From Leifsonia virtsii (lineage in GTDB: Bacteria > Actinomycetota > Actinomycetes > Actinomycetales > Microbacteriaceae), in assembly GCF_030433675.1 (NCBI RefSeq), contig NZ_JAROCB010000003.1:310001-374000 (forward strand): a DNA stretch of 64,000 nucleotides, given 5' to 3'. Positions 32,912 to 42,604 of this stretch are shown here, piece by piece (positions within the stretch are counted from its first letter, which is position 1; each line of letters starts with the position of its first letter). The position numbers and the translations under genes are program-made. Under the pieces are notes generated by a model. The model did not search any database and had not been told where the DNA came from. It saw only the letters and a list, made by a program, of their open reading frames with translations.

Positions 32912-35181
32912 GCGGAGCCTCCCCCACCCTCCGGAGGGGTGCGACGTTCCGCGCCCGCGTGCGGCTTCTCGCCGCCGCGCTGGCCGTCGGCGCACTGTCC
33001 GTCACCGGTGCCGTCGTCGCCGCGGCGCCGGCGCACGGGGCGACGCCCGGCCCGTCCTCGACGGCCGCCTCCGCCGCGAAACTGACCGCATCCCTCACGG
33101 CCGACCAGGCCGGCGTGCTCTCCGCAGGCAAAGACCTCTCGGTCTCCGTCACGGTCTCGAACCCGACCGGGACGGCCTACCAGTCCGGCTCCGTGAGCCT
33201 CTGGGTGGACCGGACGCCGGCGAAGGACCGCGCCGCGCTCTCCGCGTGGCTCACCTCGACCGACGCCGTCTCCGACCCGGTCGAGGTCGGCCGCGCCCCG
33301 CTCGAGACCCTGGAGCCCGGCGGCACCGCCGTCGTCCGGGTCACCGTCCCCGCCGCGTCCGTGCCCTTCGGCTCGCGCACCGAGTCGGCCGTCTTCGGCA
33401 TCGGGGCGACGGTCAAGGCCGGCTCCGCCGAGACCTCCCCGCGGAGCTCGGTGGTCTGGTACCCGGGCGGGACGGCGAAGCAGTCCGCCGTCAACGTCGT
33501 CATGCCGATCGTGACCCCACCGGGATCCGACGGCCTGATCGCAGCGGACGACCTCGCCACCTACACGGCGCCCAACGGCATCCTCACCCGTGAGCTGGAC
33601 GGCCTGGCCGGCCACACCACGGTGACGGTAGGCATCGACCCGATGATCGTCGCCTCGATCCGCGTGCTCGGCAACGCGGCGCCGGCGTCGGCGGTGGAGT
33701 GGCTGACCCGCCTCGCCGACCTGCCGAACGACACCTTCTCACTGGGTTACGGGGATGCGGACACCGCCGGCCAGATCCAGTCCGGTCTCGCCGCGCCGCT
33801 CGCGCCGACCTCCCTCGCCTACGCGATTGACCCCAAGAACTTCACGCCGCAGCCCACGCCGGTAGGGGAGCCGTCCACCGCGACGCCCACCCCCTCGCCG
33901 AAGGCCGCGACACCGACCCCGACGCCGACCTCCACGCCGGGCCCCGCGCTCCCCACGATGGATGAGCTTCTCGCCTGGGACTACACGTTCACCGGCATCA
34001 CCTGGCCCGGCGAGAAGACGGTGCGCCGCGCCGACCTCGCACCGCTCGCCGCCGCCGGGCTGACCACCACGATCGTCTCGGGCAGCAACACCAACGCCGG
34101 CGACCTCGACGCCACGCCGAACGCCTCCTTCGCTTCGGGCGGCACGCACGTGCTGGCCACCGACCAACGACTCAGCGACGCCCTGCAGCAGGCGGCCTCC
34201 GCGCCGAGCGACGTCGCCTGGAACTCCGCGATGTCGAAGGTGAACGCACAGCTCGAGCTGATCTCGCAGGAGTCCGGCGACCCGCGCAGGTTGGCCGTCG
34301 CTCTCGGCCGCTCCTGGCCGTCCAGCGGCACGCAGCTGGAGCGCACCTTCAACTCCCTCTTCTCGTCGCCGTGGTCGGCGCCCGCCGACTACGAGACGAT
34401 CTCCTCGGCACCGGCCACCTCCGGGCTCGACCTCGTCGACACTCCGGAGTCGCCGGAGCGCATCTCGCTCATCACCTCGCTGGTACAGGACGAGGGATCG
34501 ATCGGGCAGTTCGCGACGGTCCTCGACGACCCGACGCGCCTCATCGGACGCACCCGGGCCGAGCTGCTGACCCTTCTCGCGATCAGCTGGGAGAATCCGC
34601 GGGCGGACTGGAGTGCGGCCGTCGCGAAGGCGCGCAAGGCCACCGACGTCACGCTTCACTCCATCAAGATCCTGCCCACCGAGAACGTCAACCTCGTGAG
34701 CGCGCAGGGCTCCATCCCGTTCACCGTGAGCAACGAACTGCCGGACGACGCGGTCACGGTGGTGCTGTCTGCCTCGCCCTCGAACAGCAGGCTCGAGGTC
34801 GACCAGTCGACCACGAAGCGCATCCTCAAGGACTCCCGGGCGACCGTCCTCATCCCTGTGAAGGCGAAGGTCGGAAACGGCCAGGTCGTTCTCTCGCTGC
34901 ACCTCTACAGCCCGACCGGCGTGCCGATCGGCGACCCGACCTCCGTCACGGTGGACGTTCACGCGGACTGGGAGGGCATCGGAGCGCTCGTCTTCGGCAT
35001 TCTGCTCGTGCTGCTGTTCGGCTTCGGGATCGTGCGCAACATCCTGCGACGCCGGTCGAAGCGGGCAGGCGACGACGAGGAGGCGGACGCGGACGCGGCG
35101 GAGCCCGGGCCGGACCAGCCCGCGGAACCCGTAACCCCGTCTGACGGTTCCACACCTCCCGAGGAGCGTCCGGGTGGCTAG
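32908..35181 (+). CDS. DUF6049 family exported, membrane-anchored protein
   Basis: A 757-residue protein. Residues 1-45 are a signal peptide ending near APAHGAT. A long extracytoplasmic region contains a Pro/Thr linker (about 312-345, repeats of TPTPTP). One transmembrane helix lies at about 693-713, followed by a basic, then acidic, cytoplasmic tail. In actinobacteria this gene regularly precedes murJ (as in the mycobacterial Rv3909-Rv3910 pair), so a role with peptidoglycan precursor export is inferred. The stop overlaps murJ by eight bases. The usual NUDIX gene before it is missing. Confidence 0.8.
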   Translation: MSGASPTLRRGATFRARVRLLAAALAVGALSVTGAVVAAAPAHGATPGPSSTAASAAKLTASLTADQAGVLSAGKDLSVSVTVSNPTGTAYQSGSVSLWVDRTPAKDRAALSAWLTSTDAVSDPVEVGRAPLETLEPGGTAVVRVTVPAASVPFGSRTESAVFGIGATVKAGSAETSPRSSVVWYPGGTAKQSAVNVVMPIVTPPGSDGLIAADDLATYTAPNGILTRELDGLAGHTTVTVGIDPMIVASIRVLGNAAPASAVEWLTRLADLPNDTFSLGYGDADTAGQIQSGLAAPLAPTSLAYAIDPKNFTPQPTPVGEPSTATPTPSPKAATPTPTPTSTPGPALPTMDELLAWDYTFTGITWPGEKTVRRADLAPLAAAGLTTTIVSGSNTNAGDLDATPNASFASGGTHVLATDQRLSDALQQAASAPSDVAWNSAMSKVNAQLELISQESGDPRRLAVALGRSWPSSGTQLERTFNSLFSSPWSAPADYETISSAPATSGLDLVDTPESPERISLITSLVQDEGSIGQFATVLDDPTRLIGRTRAELLTLLAISWENPRADWSAAVAKARKATDVTLHSIKILPTENVNLVSAQGSIPFTVSNELPDDAVTVVLSASPSNSRLEVDQSTTKRILKDSRATVLIPVKAKVGNGQVVLSLHLYSPTGVPIGDPTSVTVDVHADWEGIGALVFGILLVLLFGFGIVRNILRRRSKRAGDDEEADADAAEPGPDQPAEPVTPSDGSTPPEERPGG

Positions 35182-36781
35182 CGTCGGCCGCGCCAGCGCG
35201 ATGCTGGCCTCCGGCACCCTCGTCTCCCGGCTCCTCGGCTTCGCCAAGGCGTGGCTGCTGGTGCACGCGATCGGCGTGGTGTCCCTCGCCGCGAACGCCT
35301 ACGGCACGGCGACCTACATCCCGAACAGCCTGTACGCGATCATCGCCCAGGGCGTGCTCAACGCCATCCTGGTGCCCCAGATCGTGCGCGCCTCGGTGAA
35401 CCCGGACGGCGGCCGCGCGTACATCAACAAGCTCGTCACACTCGGGATGGTCGTTTTCGCCGCCGTCGCGGTCGTCGCCACGGCACTCGCGCCCGTCCTC
35501 ATCACGCTGTTCGGCGTCCCGGCCGCCCAGCGCGACCTCGCCATCGCCTTCGCCTACTGGTCGCTTCCGCAGATCTTCTTCCTCGGCCTCTACACACTGC
35601 TCGGCGAGGTGCTCAATGCGCGCAAGTCGTTCGGGCCGTTCACCTGGGCGCCCGTGGTCAACAACATCGTCGCGATCGTCACGCTCGGCGCCTTCATCCT
35701 CGCGTTCGGCGCTTCGGCGACCGGCGCGAAGCACAGCGAGTGGACGTTCGGGATGGTCGCCCTGCTCGCCGGGGGAGCCACGCTCGGCATCGCGGTGCAG
35801 GCCCTCATCCTGTTCGTGTTCTGGCGGCGGGTGGGCCTGCGCTTCCGCCCCGACTTCGGCTGGCGCGGGGTCGACCTCGGCACCGCGGGCAAGGCCGCCG
35901 GCTGGACCTTCGCGATGCTCGTCGTCACGCAGCTCGCCGGGCTGGTCGAGACGAACGTCTCCAACTCGGTCGGCAAGGGTTTCGCCGGCCTCTTCGTGAT
36001 GCAGAACGCGTGGCTCATCTTCATGCTCCCGCACGGCATCATCGCGGTCTCGATCGTCACCGCTTACTACACGCGCATGGCGGAGCACGCCCAGCGCGGC
36101 TCGGTCACCGCCTTCCGGGACGACTTCTCCTCGGCAGCGCGCTCGATCATGCTCTTCATCGTCTTCGCCTCCGCGGCCCTGATCGTCACCTCGTACCCGA
36201 TCGCCCGCGTCTTCACCTCCGACTACCAGGCGATGGGGCCCGTTCTCATCGCCTACCTCGTCGGCCTGGTGCCGTTCTCCCTCGTCTTCATGGCGCAGCG
36301 GGCGTTCTACTCGCTCGGCGACACCCGCACCCCGTTCTTCTTCACCGTCGCGCAGTCGGCGATCATCGTCGTCGGCGTGCTGCTCTGCTTCGCCGTGCCG
36401 CCGGAGATCCGGGCGGCCTCCGTCGCCCTGGTGGTCTCGATCGCCAGCGTCATCCAGGCGGTGCTGGCGTTCGCCCTGCTCCGCCGCCGCACCGGGGGAG
36501 TGGACGCCGGGCGCATCCTGAGCTCGCTCTGGCGTTTCGCCGTCGCCGGCCTTGCGGCGATCGCCGCCGGCGCGGGCTTCCTCGTCATCCTCGGCGGGGT
36601 CGAGCCCGGCGCCTTCCCGGTGAGCGGCGCGATCCCGGCGATCATCGCCACGGCCATCGTCGGCGTTGTCATGCTGGTGGTCTACGTCGGCATCCTCGGA
36701 CTGCTCCGATCGCCCGATCTGGAGAGCGGCCTCGCGCCCATCCTGAACCGCGCCGGAGGGCGTGCTCGCACACCCAGGTGA
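35174..36781 (+). CDS. murJ: Lipid II flippase MurJ/MviN family
   Basis: A 535-residue polytopic protein with about fourteen membrane helices. It belongs to the MOP exporter superfamily; the N-terminal segment ASGTLVSRLLGFAKAWLLVHA has the conserved R-x-x-G-x-x-(R/K), and AYGTATYIPNSLYAIIAQGVLNAILVPQ is characteristic. It moves lipid-linked peptidoglycan precursor across the membrane. The GTG start at 35174 overlaps the end of the DUF6049 gene. Some actinobacterial MurJ proteins carry C-terminal kinase-like and other domains; this one does not. Confidence 0.88.
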   Translation: MASVGRASAMLASGTLVSRLLGFAKAWLLVHAIGVVSLAANAYGTATYIPNSLYAIIAQGVLNAILVPQIVRASVNPDGGRAYINKLVTLGMVVFAAVAVVATALAPVLITLFGVPAAQRDLAIAFAYWSLPQIFFLGLYTLLGEVLNARKSFGPFTWAPVVNNIVAIVTLGAFILAFGASATGAKHSEWTFGMVALLAGGATLGIAVQALILFVFWRRVGLRFRPDFGWRGVDLGTAGKAAGWTFAMLVVTQLAGLVETNVSNSVGKGFAGLFVMQNAWLIFMLPHGIIAVSIVTAYYTRMAEHAQRGSVTAFRDDFSSAARSIMLFIVFASAALIVTSYPIARVFTSDYQAMGPVLIAYLVGLVPFSLVFMAQRAFYSLGDTRTPFFFTVAQSAIIVVGVLLCFAVPPEIRAASVALVVSIASVIQAVLAFALLRRRTGGVDAGRILSSLWRFAVAGLAAIAAGAGFLVILGGVEPGAFPVSGAIPAIIATAIVGVVMLVVYVGILGLLRSPDLESGLAPILNRAGGRARTPR

Positions 36782-36799
36782 CACGGAATAGCATCCGCC

Positions 36800-36805
36800 T
36801 AGGAT
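36800..36805 (+). promoter_or_regulatory. Minus-10 element for trxB
   Basis: TAGGAT, 60 bases upstream of the trxB GTG; no clear minus-35. Placed in the 84-base gap after murJ. Confidence 0.4.
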
Positions 36806-36865
36806 GTGTTCTACAGGTCGACGCCTCCGGACGAAGGTGTCGCGAAAAGGTCAAGGAGTTCCGCC

Positions 36866-37852
36866 GTGCGGCAGATCATCATCATCGGTTCCGGCCCTGC
36901 CGGTTACACCGCGGCCATCTATGCGGCCCGCGCCAACCTGAAGCCGCTCCTGATCGCCTCCTCCGTCGAGGCGGGCGGCGAGCTGATGAACACCACCGAG
37001 GTCGAGAACTTCCCCGGCTTCCCGGAGGCGGTCATGGGACCGGACCTCATGTTCAAGATGCAGGCGCAGGCCGAGAAGTTCGGCACCGAGATCGTGCTCG
37101 ACGACGTCGTGTCGGTCGACCTGACCGGCGAGGTCAAGAAGGTCACCCTCGGCTCCGGCGCCGTGCACGAGGCGCTTGCCGTGATCTTCGCCACCGGCTC
37201 CGCATACCGCAAGCTCGGCCTGGCCGACGAGGAGCGCCTCTCCGGCCACGGTGTCTCCTGGTGCGCCACCTGCGACGGGTTCTTCTTCCGCCAGCGCACG
37301 ATCGCGGTCGTCGGCGGCGGCGACTCGGCGATGGAGGAGGCCACGTTCCTCACCCGCTTCGCCGACAAGGTGTACATCATCCACCGTCGCGACAGCCTCC
37401 GCGCCTCCAAGATCATGCAGGAGCGCGCGTTCGCCAACGAGAAGATCGAGTTCATCTGGAACTCCGAGGTGATCGGCATCGGCGGCGACGAGCAGGTGCA
37501 GGACGTCAAGCTCCGCAACCTGGTCACCGGCGAGGAGAGCGAGCTGCACCTGCAGGGCCTCTTCATCGCCATCGGCAACGACCCGCGCGTCCATCTGGTC
37601 CACGGTCAGCTCGACCTGACCCCGGAGGGTACGATCGCCGTCGACGGGCGCAGCTCGAAGACCAACCTCCCGGGCGTCTTCGCGGCGGGCGACGTCATCG
37701 ACCCGACCTACCGCCAGGCGGTCACCGCCGCCGCGTCCGGTACGGTCGCCGCCCTCGACGCGGAGCACTACCTGACCACGCTCCCGCAGAACTTACTCGA
37801 CAGCGCAGCGGATGGCGCGTCGGGTGACCTCGAACTCACGACCACCGCATAA
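36866..37852 (+). CDS. trxB: Thioredoxin reductase
   Basis: A 328-residue FAD/NADPH flavoprotein. FAD site IIIGSGPAGYTAAIYAARA at the N-terminus, redox pair CATC in SWCATCDGFFF (near 134-137), NADPH site VVGGGDSAMEEA, and the late FAD motif GVFAAGDVIDP. It reduces thioredoxin, encoded 14 bases downstream. The start is GTG 36866 with AAGGAG upstream. The last ~20 residues (SAADGASGDLEL) are a short extra tail. Confidence 0.95.
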   Translation: MRQIIIIGSGPAGYTAAIYAARANLKPLLIASSVEAGGELMNTTEVENFPGFPEAVMGPDLMFKMQAQAEKFGTEIVLDDVVSVDLTGEVKKVTLGSGAVHEALAVIFATGSAYRKLGLADEERLSGHGVSWCATCDGFFFRQRTIAVVGGGDSAMEEATFLTRFADKVYIIHRRDSLRASKIMQERAFANEKIEFIWNSEVIGIGGDEQVQDVKLRNLVTGEESELHLQGLFIAIGNDPRVHLVHGQLDLTPEGTIAVDGRSSKTNLPGVFAAGDVIDPTYRQAVTAAASGTVAALDAEHYLTTLPQNLLDSAADGASGDLELTTTA

Positions 37853-37866
37853 GGAGAAACAAGAAA

Positions 37867-38193
37867 ATGTCAGCAGCACGTTCGGTCACGGACGCCAGCT
37901 TCGAGCAGGACGTCCTCAACAGCGAGAAGACCATCCTCGTGGACTTCTGGGCCGAGTGGTGCGGCCCGTGTCGCGCCGTGGGCCCGATCCTCGACCAGAT
38001 CGCCTCCGAGCACGCCGACAAGATCGAGATCGTCAAGCTCAACGTCGACGAGAACCCGCAGACCGCTGCGAAGTACCAGATCACCTCCATCCCGGCGATG
38101 AAGGTCTACCAGGGTGGCGAGGTCGTCAAGACCGTCATCGGCGCGAAGCCGAAGCCCGCCCTCGAGGCCGACCTGGCCGCCTACCTCGCGTAG
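37867..38193 (+). CDS. trxA: Thioredoxin
   Basis: A 108-residue thioredoxin with active site AEWCGPCRAVGP (Cys34/Cys37 approximately) and the cis-proline segment ITSIPAMKVYQGG. It donates electrons to ribonucleotide reductase and other thiol enzymes and is reduced by the adjacent TrxB. The ATG is preceded by AAGGAG. An intrinsic terminator follows. Confidence 0.96.
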   Translation: MSAARSVTDASFEQDVLNSEKTILVDFWAEWCGPCRAVGPILDQIASEHADKIEIVKLNVDENPQTAAKYQITSIPAMKVYQGGEVVKTVIGAKPKPALEADLAAYLA

Positions 38194-38211
38194 CGCGACC
38201 CGTCCTCTTCA

Positions 38212-38248
38212 GACCCGTCCGGCGCTCACCCGCCGGGCGGGTCTTTTT
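38212..38248 (+). terminator. Intrinsic terminator after trxA
   Basis: A GC-rich stem (GACCCG...CGGGTC with an inner CCGGCG/CGCCGG) followed by TTTTT, 18 bases past the trxA stop. Confidence 0.85.
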
Positions 38249-38330
38249 CGTACCCGGGAGGCTGCCCGATTTTCGTCGGCGCGGGCAGCGCCCATAGCAT
38301 TGCACAACGGCGGATGAACGGAATTCACAC

Positions 38331-39656
38331 GTGATCGAACAGGGCACCTCGCAGCAGCGGGGCAACAATCTGGACCCGTGGTACCACCACTACGCGCAGC
38401 GTACGAGCGGCCTGGCCGCCAGCGAGGTCCGCGCCCTGTTCGCCGTCGCCAGCCGGCCCGAGGTGGTCTCGCTGGCCGGCGGCATGCCCTTCGTGTCCGC
38501 CCTTCCTCAGGACCTCGTCTCCGGGGCGATGGAGCGGGTCATGCGCGAGCAGGGCGCGGTCGCGCTGCAGTACGGGTCGGGGCAGGGCGTACCGGCCCTC
38601 CGCGAGCAGATCCTCGAGGTCATGGCACTGGAGGGCATCAGCGGCAGCGCCGACGACGTCATCGTGACGACCGGATCCCAGCACGCGCTGGAGCTGTTCA
38701 GCAAGCTCTTCATCGACCCGGGCGACGTCGTCCTCGCTGAGGGGCCGAGCTATGTGACCGCGATGGTGATCTTCAAGTCGTACCAGGCGGAGGTCGACCA
38801 CGTTCCGAGCGACGAGCACGGCCTCATCCCGGAGGCGCTACGGGAGCACATCGCACGTCTGAAGTCGGCCGGTCGCCGCGTGAAGTTCCTGTATACGGTG
38901 CCGACCTTCCACAACCCCGCCGGCGTGACGCTGACGTGGGAGCGCCGGCTGGAGATCCTCGAGATCGCACGGCAGAACGACATCCTGGTGCTGGAGGACA
39001 ACCCGTACGGGCTGCTGTACTTCGACCAGAAGCCGCCTGCGGCCATGCGGTCGGTCGAGAAGGACGGCGTGGTCTACCTGGGCACCTTCTCCAAGACCCT
39101 CGCCCCCGGCTTCCGTGTCGGCTGGGCGCTCGCGCCGCACGCGATCCGGGAGAAACTCATCCTCGCCAACGAGGCGGCGGTGCTGAGCCCCAGCTCGTTC
39201 AGCCAGCTGGTGATCTCGGAGTACCTGAAGGATGCCGACTGGCGCGGCCAGATCGACACCTTCCGCGGTGTGTATCGCGAGCGGAAGGAGGCGATGATCT
39301 CCGCACTGGAGGAGCACCTCCCGGAGCTGAGCTGGACCAACCCCAACGGCGGGTTCTACGTCTGGGTCACCCTCCCGCCGCACCTCGACTCGAAGGCGAT
39401 GCTCCCGCGGGCCGTGACGGAGCTGGTGGCCTACACTCCGGGGACCGCGTTCTTCGCCGACGGCTCCGGCGCCCAGAACATCCGCTTGTCGTTCTGCTAC
39501 CCGACGCCCGAGAACATCCGGGTCGGCGTCCGCCGCCTCGCCAACGTCATCGGCGGTGAGCAGGACCTCCTCGACACCTTCGCGGGCACCGGGCCGCTCG
39601 AGGCCGCGCCGCGAAGAAGCCGCACGAGCGCCAACCCGCCCACCGACCTGCGCTAG
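38331..39656 (+). CDS. PLP-dependent class I aminotransferase (LysN/MocR-catalytic type)
   Basis: A 441-residue fold-type I aminotransferase. Visible parts are VVSLAGGMPFVSALP, YGSGQGVPALREQI, VTTGSQHALEL, FLYTVPTFHNPAGVTL, and the PLP lysine in YLGTFSKTLAPGFRVGW. It resembles the 2-aminoadipate/aromatic aminotransferases related to MocR regulators but has no helix-turn-helix domain. The substrate is unknown. The GTG start at 38331 follows the trxA terminator by about 80 bases. Confidence 0.83.
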   Translation: MIEQGTSQQRGNNLDPWYHHYAQRTSGLAASEVRALFAVASRPEVVSLAGGMPFVSALPQDLVSGAMERVMREQGAVALQYGSGQGVPALREQILEVMALEGISGSADDVIVTTGSQHALELFSKLFIDPGDVVLAEGPSYVTAMVIFKSYQAEVDHVPSDEHGLIPEALREHIARLKSAGRRVKFLYTVPTFHNPAGVTLTWERRLEILEIARQNDILVLEDNPYGLLYFDQKPPAAMRSVEKDGVVYLGTFSKTLAPGFRVGWALAPHAIREKLILANEAAVLSPSSFSQLVISEYLKDADWRGQIDTFRGVYRERKEAMISALEEHLPELSWTNPNGGFYVWVTLPPHLDSKAMLPRAVTELVAYTPGTAFFADGSGAQNIRLSFCYPTPENIRVGVRRLANVIGGEQDLLDTFAGTGPLEAAPRRSRTSANPPTDLR

Positions 39657-39674
39657 CGAGAGAAAGTCCTGATC

Positions 39675-40646
39675 ATGGCACAAAATGATGCACTCGACAT
39701 CGTCGTTCTCGCGGGCGGGATCTCGCACGAGCGGGATGTCTCCCTCCGCAGCGGACGCCGTGTCGCCGACGGTCTGAACGCTCTCGGCCACCGCGTCACG
39801 TTCCGCGAGCCGGACGGGACGCTGCTGTCCTTCCTGGAGTCCTCCCGCCCGGACGTGGTGTGGCCGGCTCTGCACGGCGCGAGCGGGGAGGACGGTGCCC
39901 TGCGGGGGCTGCTGGAGCTGACCGGTGTGCCCTTCGTGGGCTCGCGCGCCGACGCCTCCCGGCTCGCGTGGTCGAAGCCGACCGCGAAGACGCTGGTGGC
40001 GCGAGCCGGGGTGTCCACGCCGGCGTCGGTGACGCTGCCGCAGGACACCTTCCGGGAGCTCGGCGCAGGGAGCGTCCTCGCGACGGTGCTCGGCGGACTC
40101 GAGCTGCCGCTCGTCGTGAAGCCCGCCCAGGGCGGGTCGGCTCAGGGGGTGACCATCGTCACCGGAACCGAGGAGCTGCCGCGGGCGATGGTGGATGCCT
40201 ACACCTACGGCGACGTCGCGCTGATCGAACGCAAGGTCGAGGGTGTCGAGGTCGCCGTCGCGGTCGTGGACACGGGGGAGGGGCCGGAGGCTCTGCCCGC
40301 CGTCGAGATCGAGCCGGTGGAGGGTGCCTACACGTTCGACGCGCGCTACAACGCGGGCGAGACGCGCTTCTACGCGCCGGCCCGGCTGGAAGCCGATGTC
40401 TCGGAGGCCGTCGCGTCCGCAGCCGTGACCGCGCATCGAGCGCTGGGGCTGCGTCACCTCTCGCGCATCGACCTCATCGTGGATGCCGCCGGGACCCCGT
40501 GGTTCCTCGAGGCCAATGTGCTTCCCGGGCTGACGGAGACCTCGATCATGCCGCAGGCGATCGTCGCCGCAGGGCGGGAGACCGGAGAGGTGTACGCCGC
40601 CCTCGCTGCGCAGGCGATCGCCGACGCCCGAACCGGCGTGTTGTAA
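39675..40646 (+). CDS. D-alanine--D-alanine ligase family protein
   Basis: A 323-residue ATP-grasp enzyme. LAGGISHERDVSLRSGRRV at the N-terminus, ALHGASGEDGALRGLLEL, KPAQGGSAQGVTIV and the C-terminal metal-site region FLEANVLPGLTETSIMPQA match D-Ala-D-Ala ligases. It would make the dipeptide for peptidoglycan precursors. It sits 18 bases after the aminotransferase, near parAB rather than in a mur cluster, so it may be a second paralogue with a related peptide-ligase role. The start is ATG 39675. Confidence 0.83.
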   Translation: MAQNDALDIVVLAGGISHERDVSLRSGRRVADGLNALGHRVTFREPDGTLLSFLESSRPDVVWPALHGASGEDGALRGLLELTGVPFVGSRADASRLAWSKPTAKTLVARAGVSTPASVTLPQDTFRELGAGSVLATVLGGLELPLVVKPAQGGSAQGVTIVTGTEELPRAMVDAYTYGDVALIERKVEGVEVAVAVVDTGEGPEALPAVEIEPVEGAYTFDARYNAGETRFYAPARLEADVSEAVASAAVTAHRALGLRHLSRIDLIVDAAGTPWFLEANVLPGLTETSIMPQAIVAAGRETGEVYAALAAQAIADARTGVL

Positions 40647-40687
40647 CGCGCATCCCGCTGGCCCAGCGGGATCCGGGGGTTAGAGGA

Positions 40688-41647
40688 TCAGCTGAAGTGC
40701 GGCTGGCCGATCTCGTCGAGGATGCGATTGAGGTCCTGGATGGTCGCGAAATCGACGACGATCTGACCCTTCCGCGCGCCCAGGGTGATCTTGACGCGGG
40801 TGTTGAGGCGGTCGCCGAGGGTGCCGGCGATCTCGTCGAGGTGTCCACGGTGCCGCCCGGCCGTCACCTTGGTGCGCGTCGGCTTCGGGGTCTTGCTCGC
40901 GGCAGCCTCGGCCTGGCGCACCGAGAGGTCCTCGTTGACGATCTTGTCGGCCAGGCGAATCATCGCCTCCTGGTCGTCGCCGAGTGACAGGATGGCCCGT
41001 GCGTGCCCGGCGCTGAGCACTCCAGCGGCCACGCGGGACTGGACCACGGCGGGCAGCTTGAGCAGCCGGATGGTGTTGGTGATCTGGGGGCGGGACCGTC
41101 CGATGCGCGAGGCGAGCTCCTCCTGCGTGATGCCGAAGTCGGCGAGGAGCTGCTGGTACGCGGAAGCCTCCTCCAGCGGGTTGAGCTGGCTGCGGTGGAG
41201 GTTCTCGAGGAGCGCGTCTCGCAGCATGTCCTCGTCGGCTGTGTCCTTGACGACCGCCGGGATGGTGTCGAGGCCGAGCTCCTTGGTCGCACGGAGCCGG
41301 CGCTCGCCCATGATGAGTTCGTAGCGTCCGGGCTCGTCCGGCAGCGGACGGACCACGACCGGCTGCAGCACACCCACTTCGCGGATGCTCGCCACTAGCT
41401 CGTCGAGCGCCTCGCGATCGAACTCGGTGCGCGGCTGGACCCGGTTGGGGACGATGTCGTCGGGGGAGAGGCTCGCGAGCCGGGCACCCGGCACGGCGAC
41501 GAGGTCGTCCCCACGCTCCGCTACCGCCGTTGCGACGCCAGTGGGCGCGTTGGGAAAGAACACGTCGACGGGACGGCTGCTGGACTGGTCGCTGGTAGGG
41601 ATGAGGGCGCCGATGCCTCGGCCCAGTCCGGTGCGTTTCGCTGCCAT
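40688..41647 (-). CDS. parB: Chromosome partitioning protein ParB
   Basis: A 319-residue ParB. MAAKRTGLGRGIGALIP at the N-terminus binds ParA, the CTPase domain holds VQPRTEFDREAL and GERRLRA (the CTP-binding GxxRxxA motif), the helix-turn-helix domain (DFGITQEELASRIGRSRPQITN) reads parS, and the C-terminal dimer domain ends GQPHFS. It loads at parS as a clamp and slides along DNA. Its start codon overlaps the parA stop (TAATG). Thirteen or more parS-like sites lie just upstream of parA. Confidence 0.96.
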   Translation of the reverse strand: MAAKRTGLGRGIGALIPTSDQSSSRPVDVFFPNAPTGVATAVAERGDDLVAVPGARLASLSPDDIVPNRVQPRTEFDREALDELVASIREVGVLQPVVVRPLPDEPGRYELIMGERRLRATKELGLDTIPAVVKDTADEDMLRDALLENLHRSQLNPLEEASAYQQLLADFGITQEELASRIGRSRPQITNTIRLLKLPAVVQSRVAAGVLSAGHARAILSLGDDQEAMIRLADKIVNEDLSVRQAEAAASKTPKPTRTKVTAGRHRGHLDEIAGTLGDRLNTRVKITLGARKGQIVVDFATIQDLNRILDEIGQPHFS

Positions 41648-42543
41648 TAGCGGGGTACTCCTCTTCGTGCGATCTCGGCGGCCGCCTCCATGTAGGAGAG
41701 GGAGCCACTGGAGTTGGTGTCGTAGCTGATGACGCTCTGCCCGTAGCTGGGCGCCTCGGAAATGCGGACAGAGCGGGGGATGATCGTGTCCAGCACCTCG
41801 TCGGGGAAGTGCTCGCGCACGTCCGCGGCGACCTGGTGCGCCAGGTTGGTGCGGGAGTCGTACATGGTCAGCAGGATGGTGGAGACCCGCAGCTTCGGGT
41901 TGAGGTGCCGCTCGATCAGCTGGATGTTCTTCAGCAGCTGGCTCAGCCCCTCGAGTGCGTAGTACTCGCACTGGATCGGGATGAGGACCTCGGTCGCCGC
42001 GACGAACGCGTTGATCGTGAGCAGACCGAGCGACGGAGGGCAGTCGATCAGCACGTAGTCGATGTCGTACTCATCGAGGAACCGGCCGAGCGCGCGGGAG
42101 AGTCGCTGCTCGCGCGCTACCATCGAGACGAGCTCGATCTCGGCGCCCGCGAGGTCGATGGTCGCCGGGATGACGAAAAGACCGTCGAACTCCGGGGACT
42201 TCTGGATGACCTCATCCAACTCGCGGTCGTTGACGACCACGTCGTAGACGCTCGGTGTCCCCTCCCGGTGCTCGACGCTGAGCGCCGTCGATGCGTTTCC
42301 CTGCGGATCGAGGTCGATGACGAGTACGCGCGCACCGGACTTCGCGAGCGCCGCACTCAGGTTGACGACGGTCGTGGTCTTACCGACGCCACCCTTCTGG
42401 TTGGAGATGGTGAAGATGCGGGTACGGGAGGGGAGAGGAAGGGTCGTCGACGCGATCACCTGCCGCCGTCGGGCGAGGTCCGCAATCTCCTGGGCGAGTG
42501 GGGTAGCCCCATCGAAATCCGAGTCGGGCGCCTGTGCATCCAT
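41647..42543 (-). CDS. parA: Chromosome partitioning ATPase ParA
   Basis: A 298-residue deviant-Walker ATPase: ISNQKGGVGKTTTVVNLSAAL (Walker A with signature lysine), VIDLDPQGNASTAL, and Walker B VLIDCPPSLGLLT. It drives segregation of ParB-parS complexes. The N-terminal ~42 residues are an extension before the core. The ATG at 42543 follows GTAGGTGAGATC. An exact parS site lies 47 bases upstream, where ParB loading could influence parAB expression. Confidence 0.96.
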   Translation of the reverse strand: MDAQAPDSDFDGATPLAQEIADLARRRQVIASTTLPLPSRTRIFTISNQKGGVGKTTTVVNLSAALAKSGARVLVIDLDPQGNASTALSVEHREGTPSVYDVVVNDRELDEVIQKSPEFDGLFVIPATIDLAGAEIELVSMVAREQRLSRALGRFLDEYDIDYVLIDCPPSLGLLTINAFVAATEVLIPIQCEYYALEGLSQLLKNIQLIERHLNPKLRVSTILLTMYDSRTNLAHQVAADVREHFPDEVLDTIIPRSVRISEAPSYGQSVISYDTNSSGSLSYMEAAAEIARRGVPR

Positions 42544-42590
42544 ACTGCTGTCGATCTCACCTACTCCGCCGCGCTCGTCCTGGTGGGGTT

Positions 42591-42604
42591 GTTTCACGTG
42601 AAAC
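42591..42604. other. parS site upstream of parA
   Basis: GTTTCACGTGAAAC, exact ParB-binding palindrome, 47 bases before the parA ATG. Confidence 0.9.

Noticed and set aside
31388-32995. Longer cca start giving 535 residues
   Set aside because: The extra N-terminus is Arg-rich and overlaps the promoter region of the divergent gene; similarity begins at ATG 32812.
34946-36784. 612-codon minus-strand ORF opposite murJ
   Set aside because: Antisense shadow caused by GC-rich codons; composition is Asp/Arg/Glu-rich without domains, while murJ on the other strand is clear.
36806-36865. Upstream ATG start for trxB
   Set aside because: The FAD-binding strand should begin at the N-terminus, and GTG 36866 has AAGGAG at the right distance.
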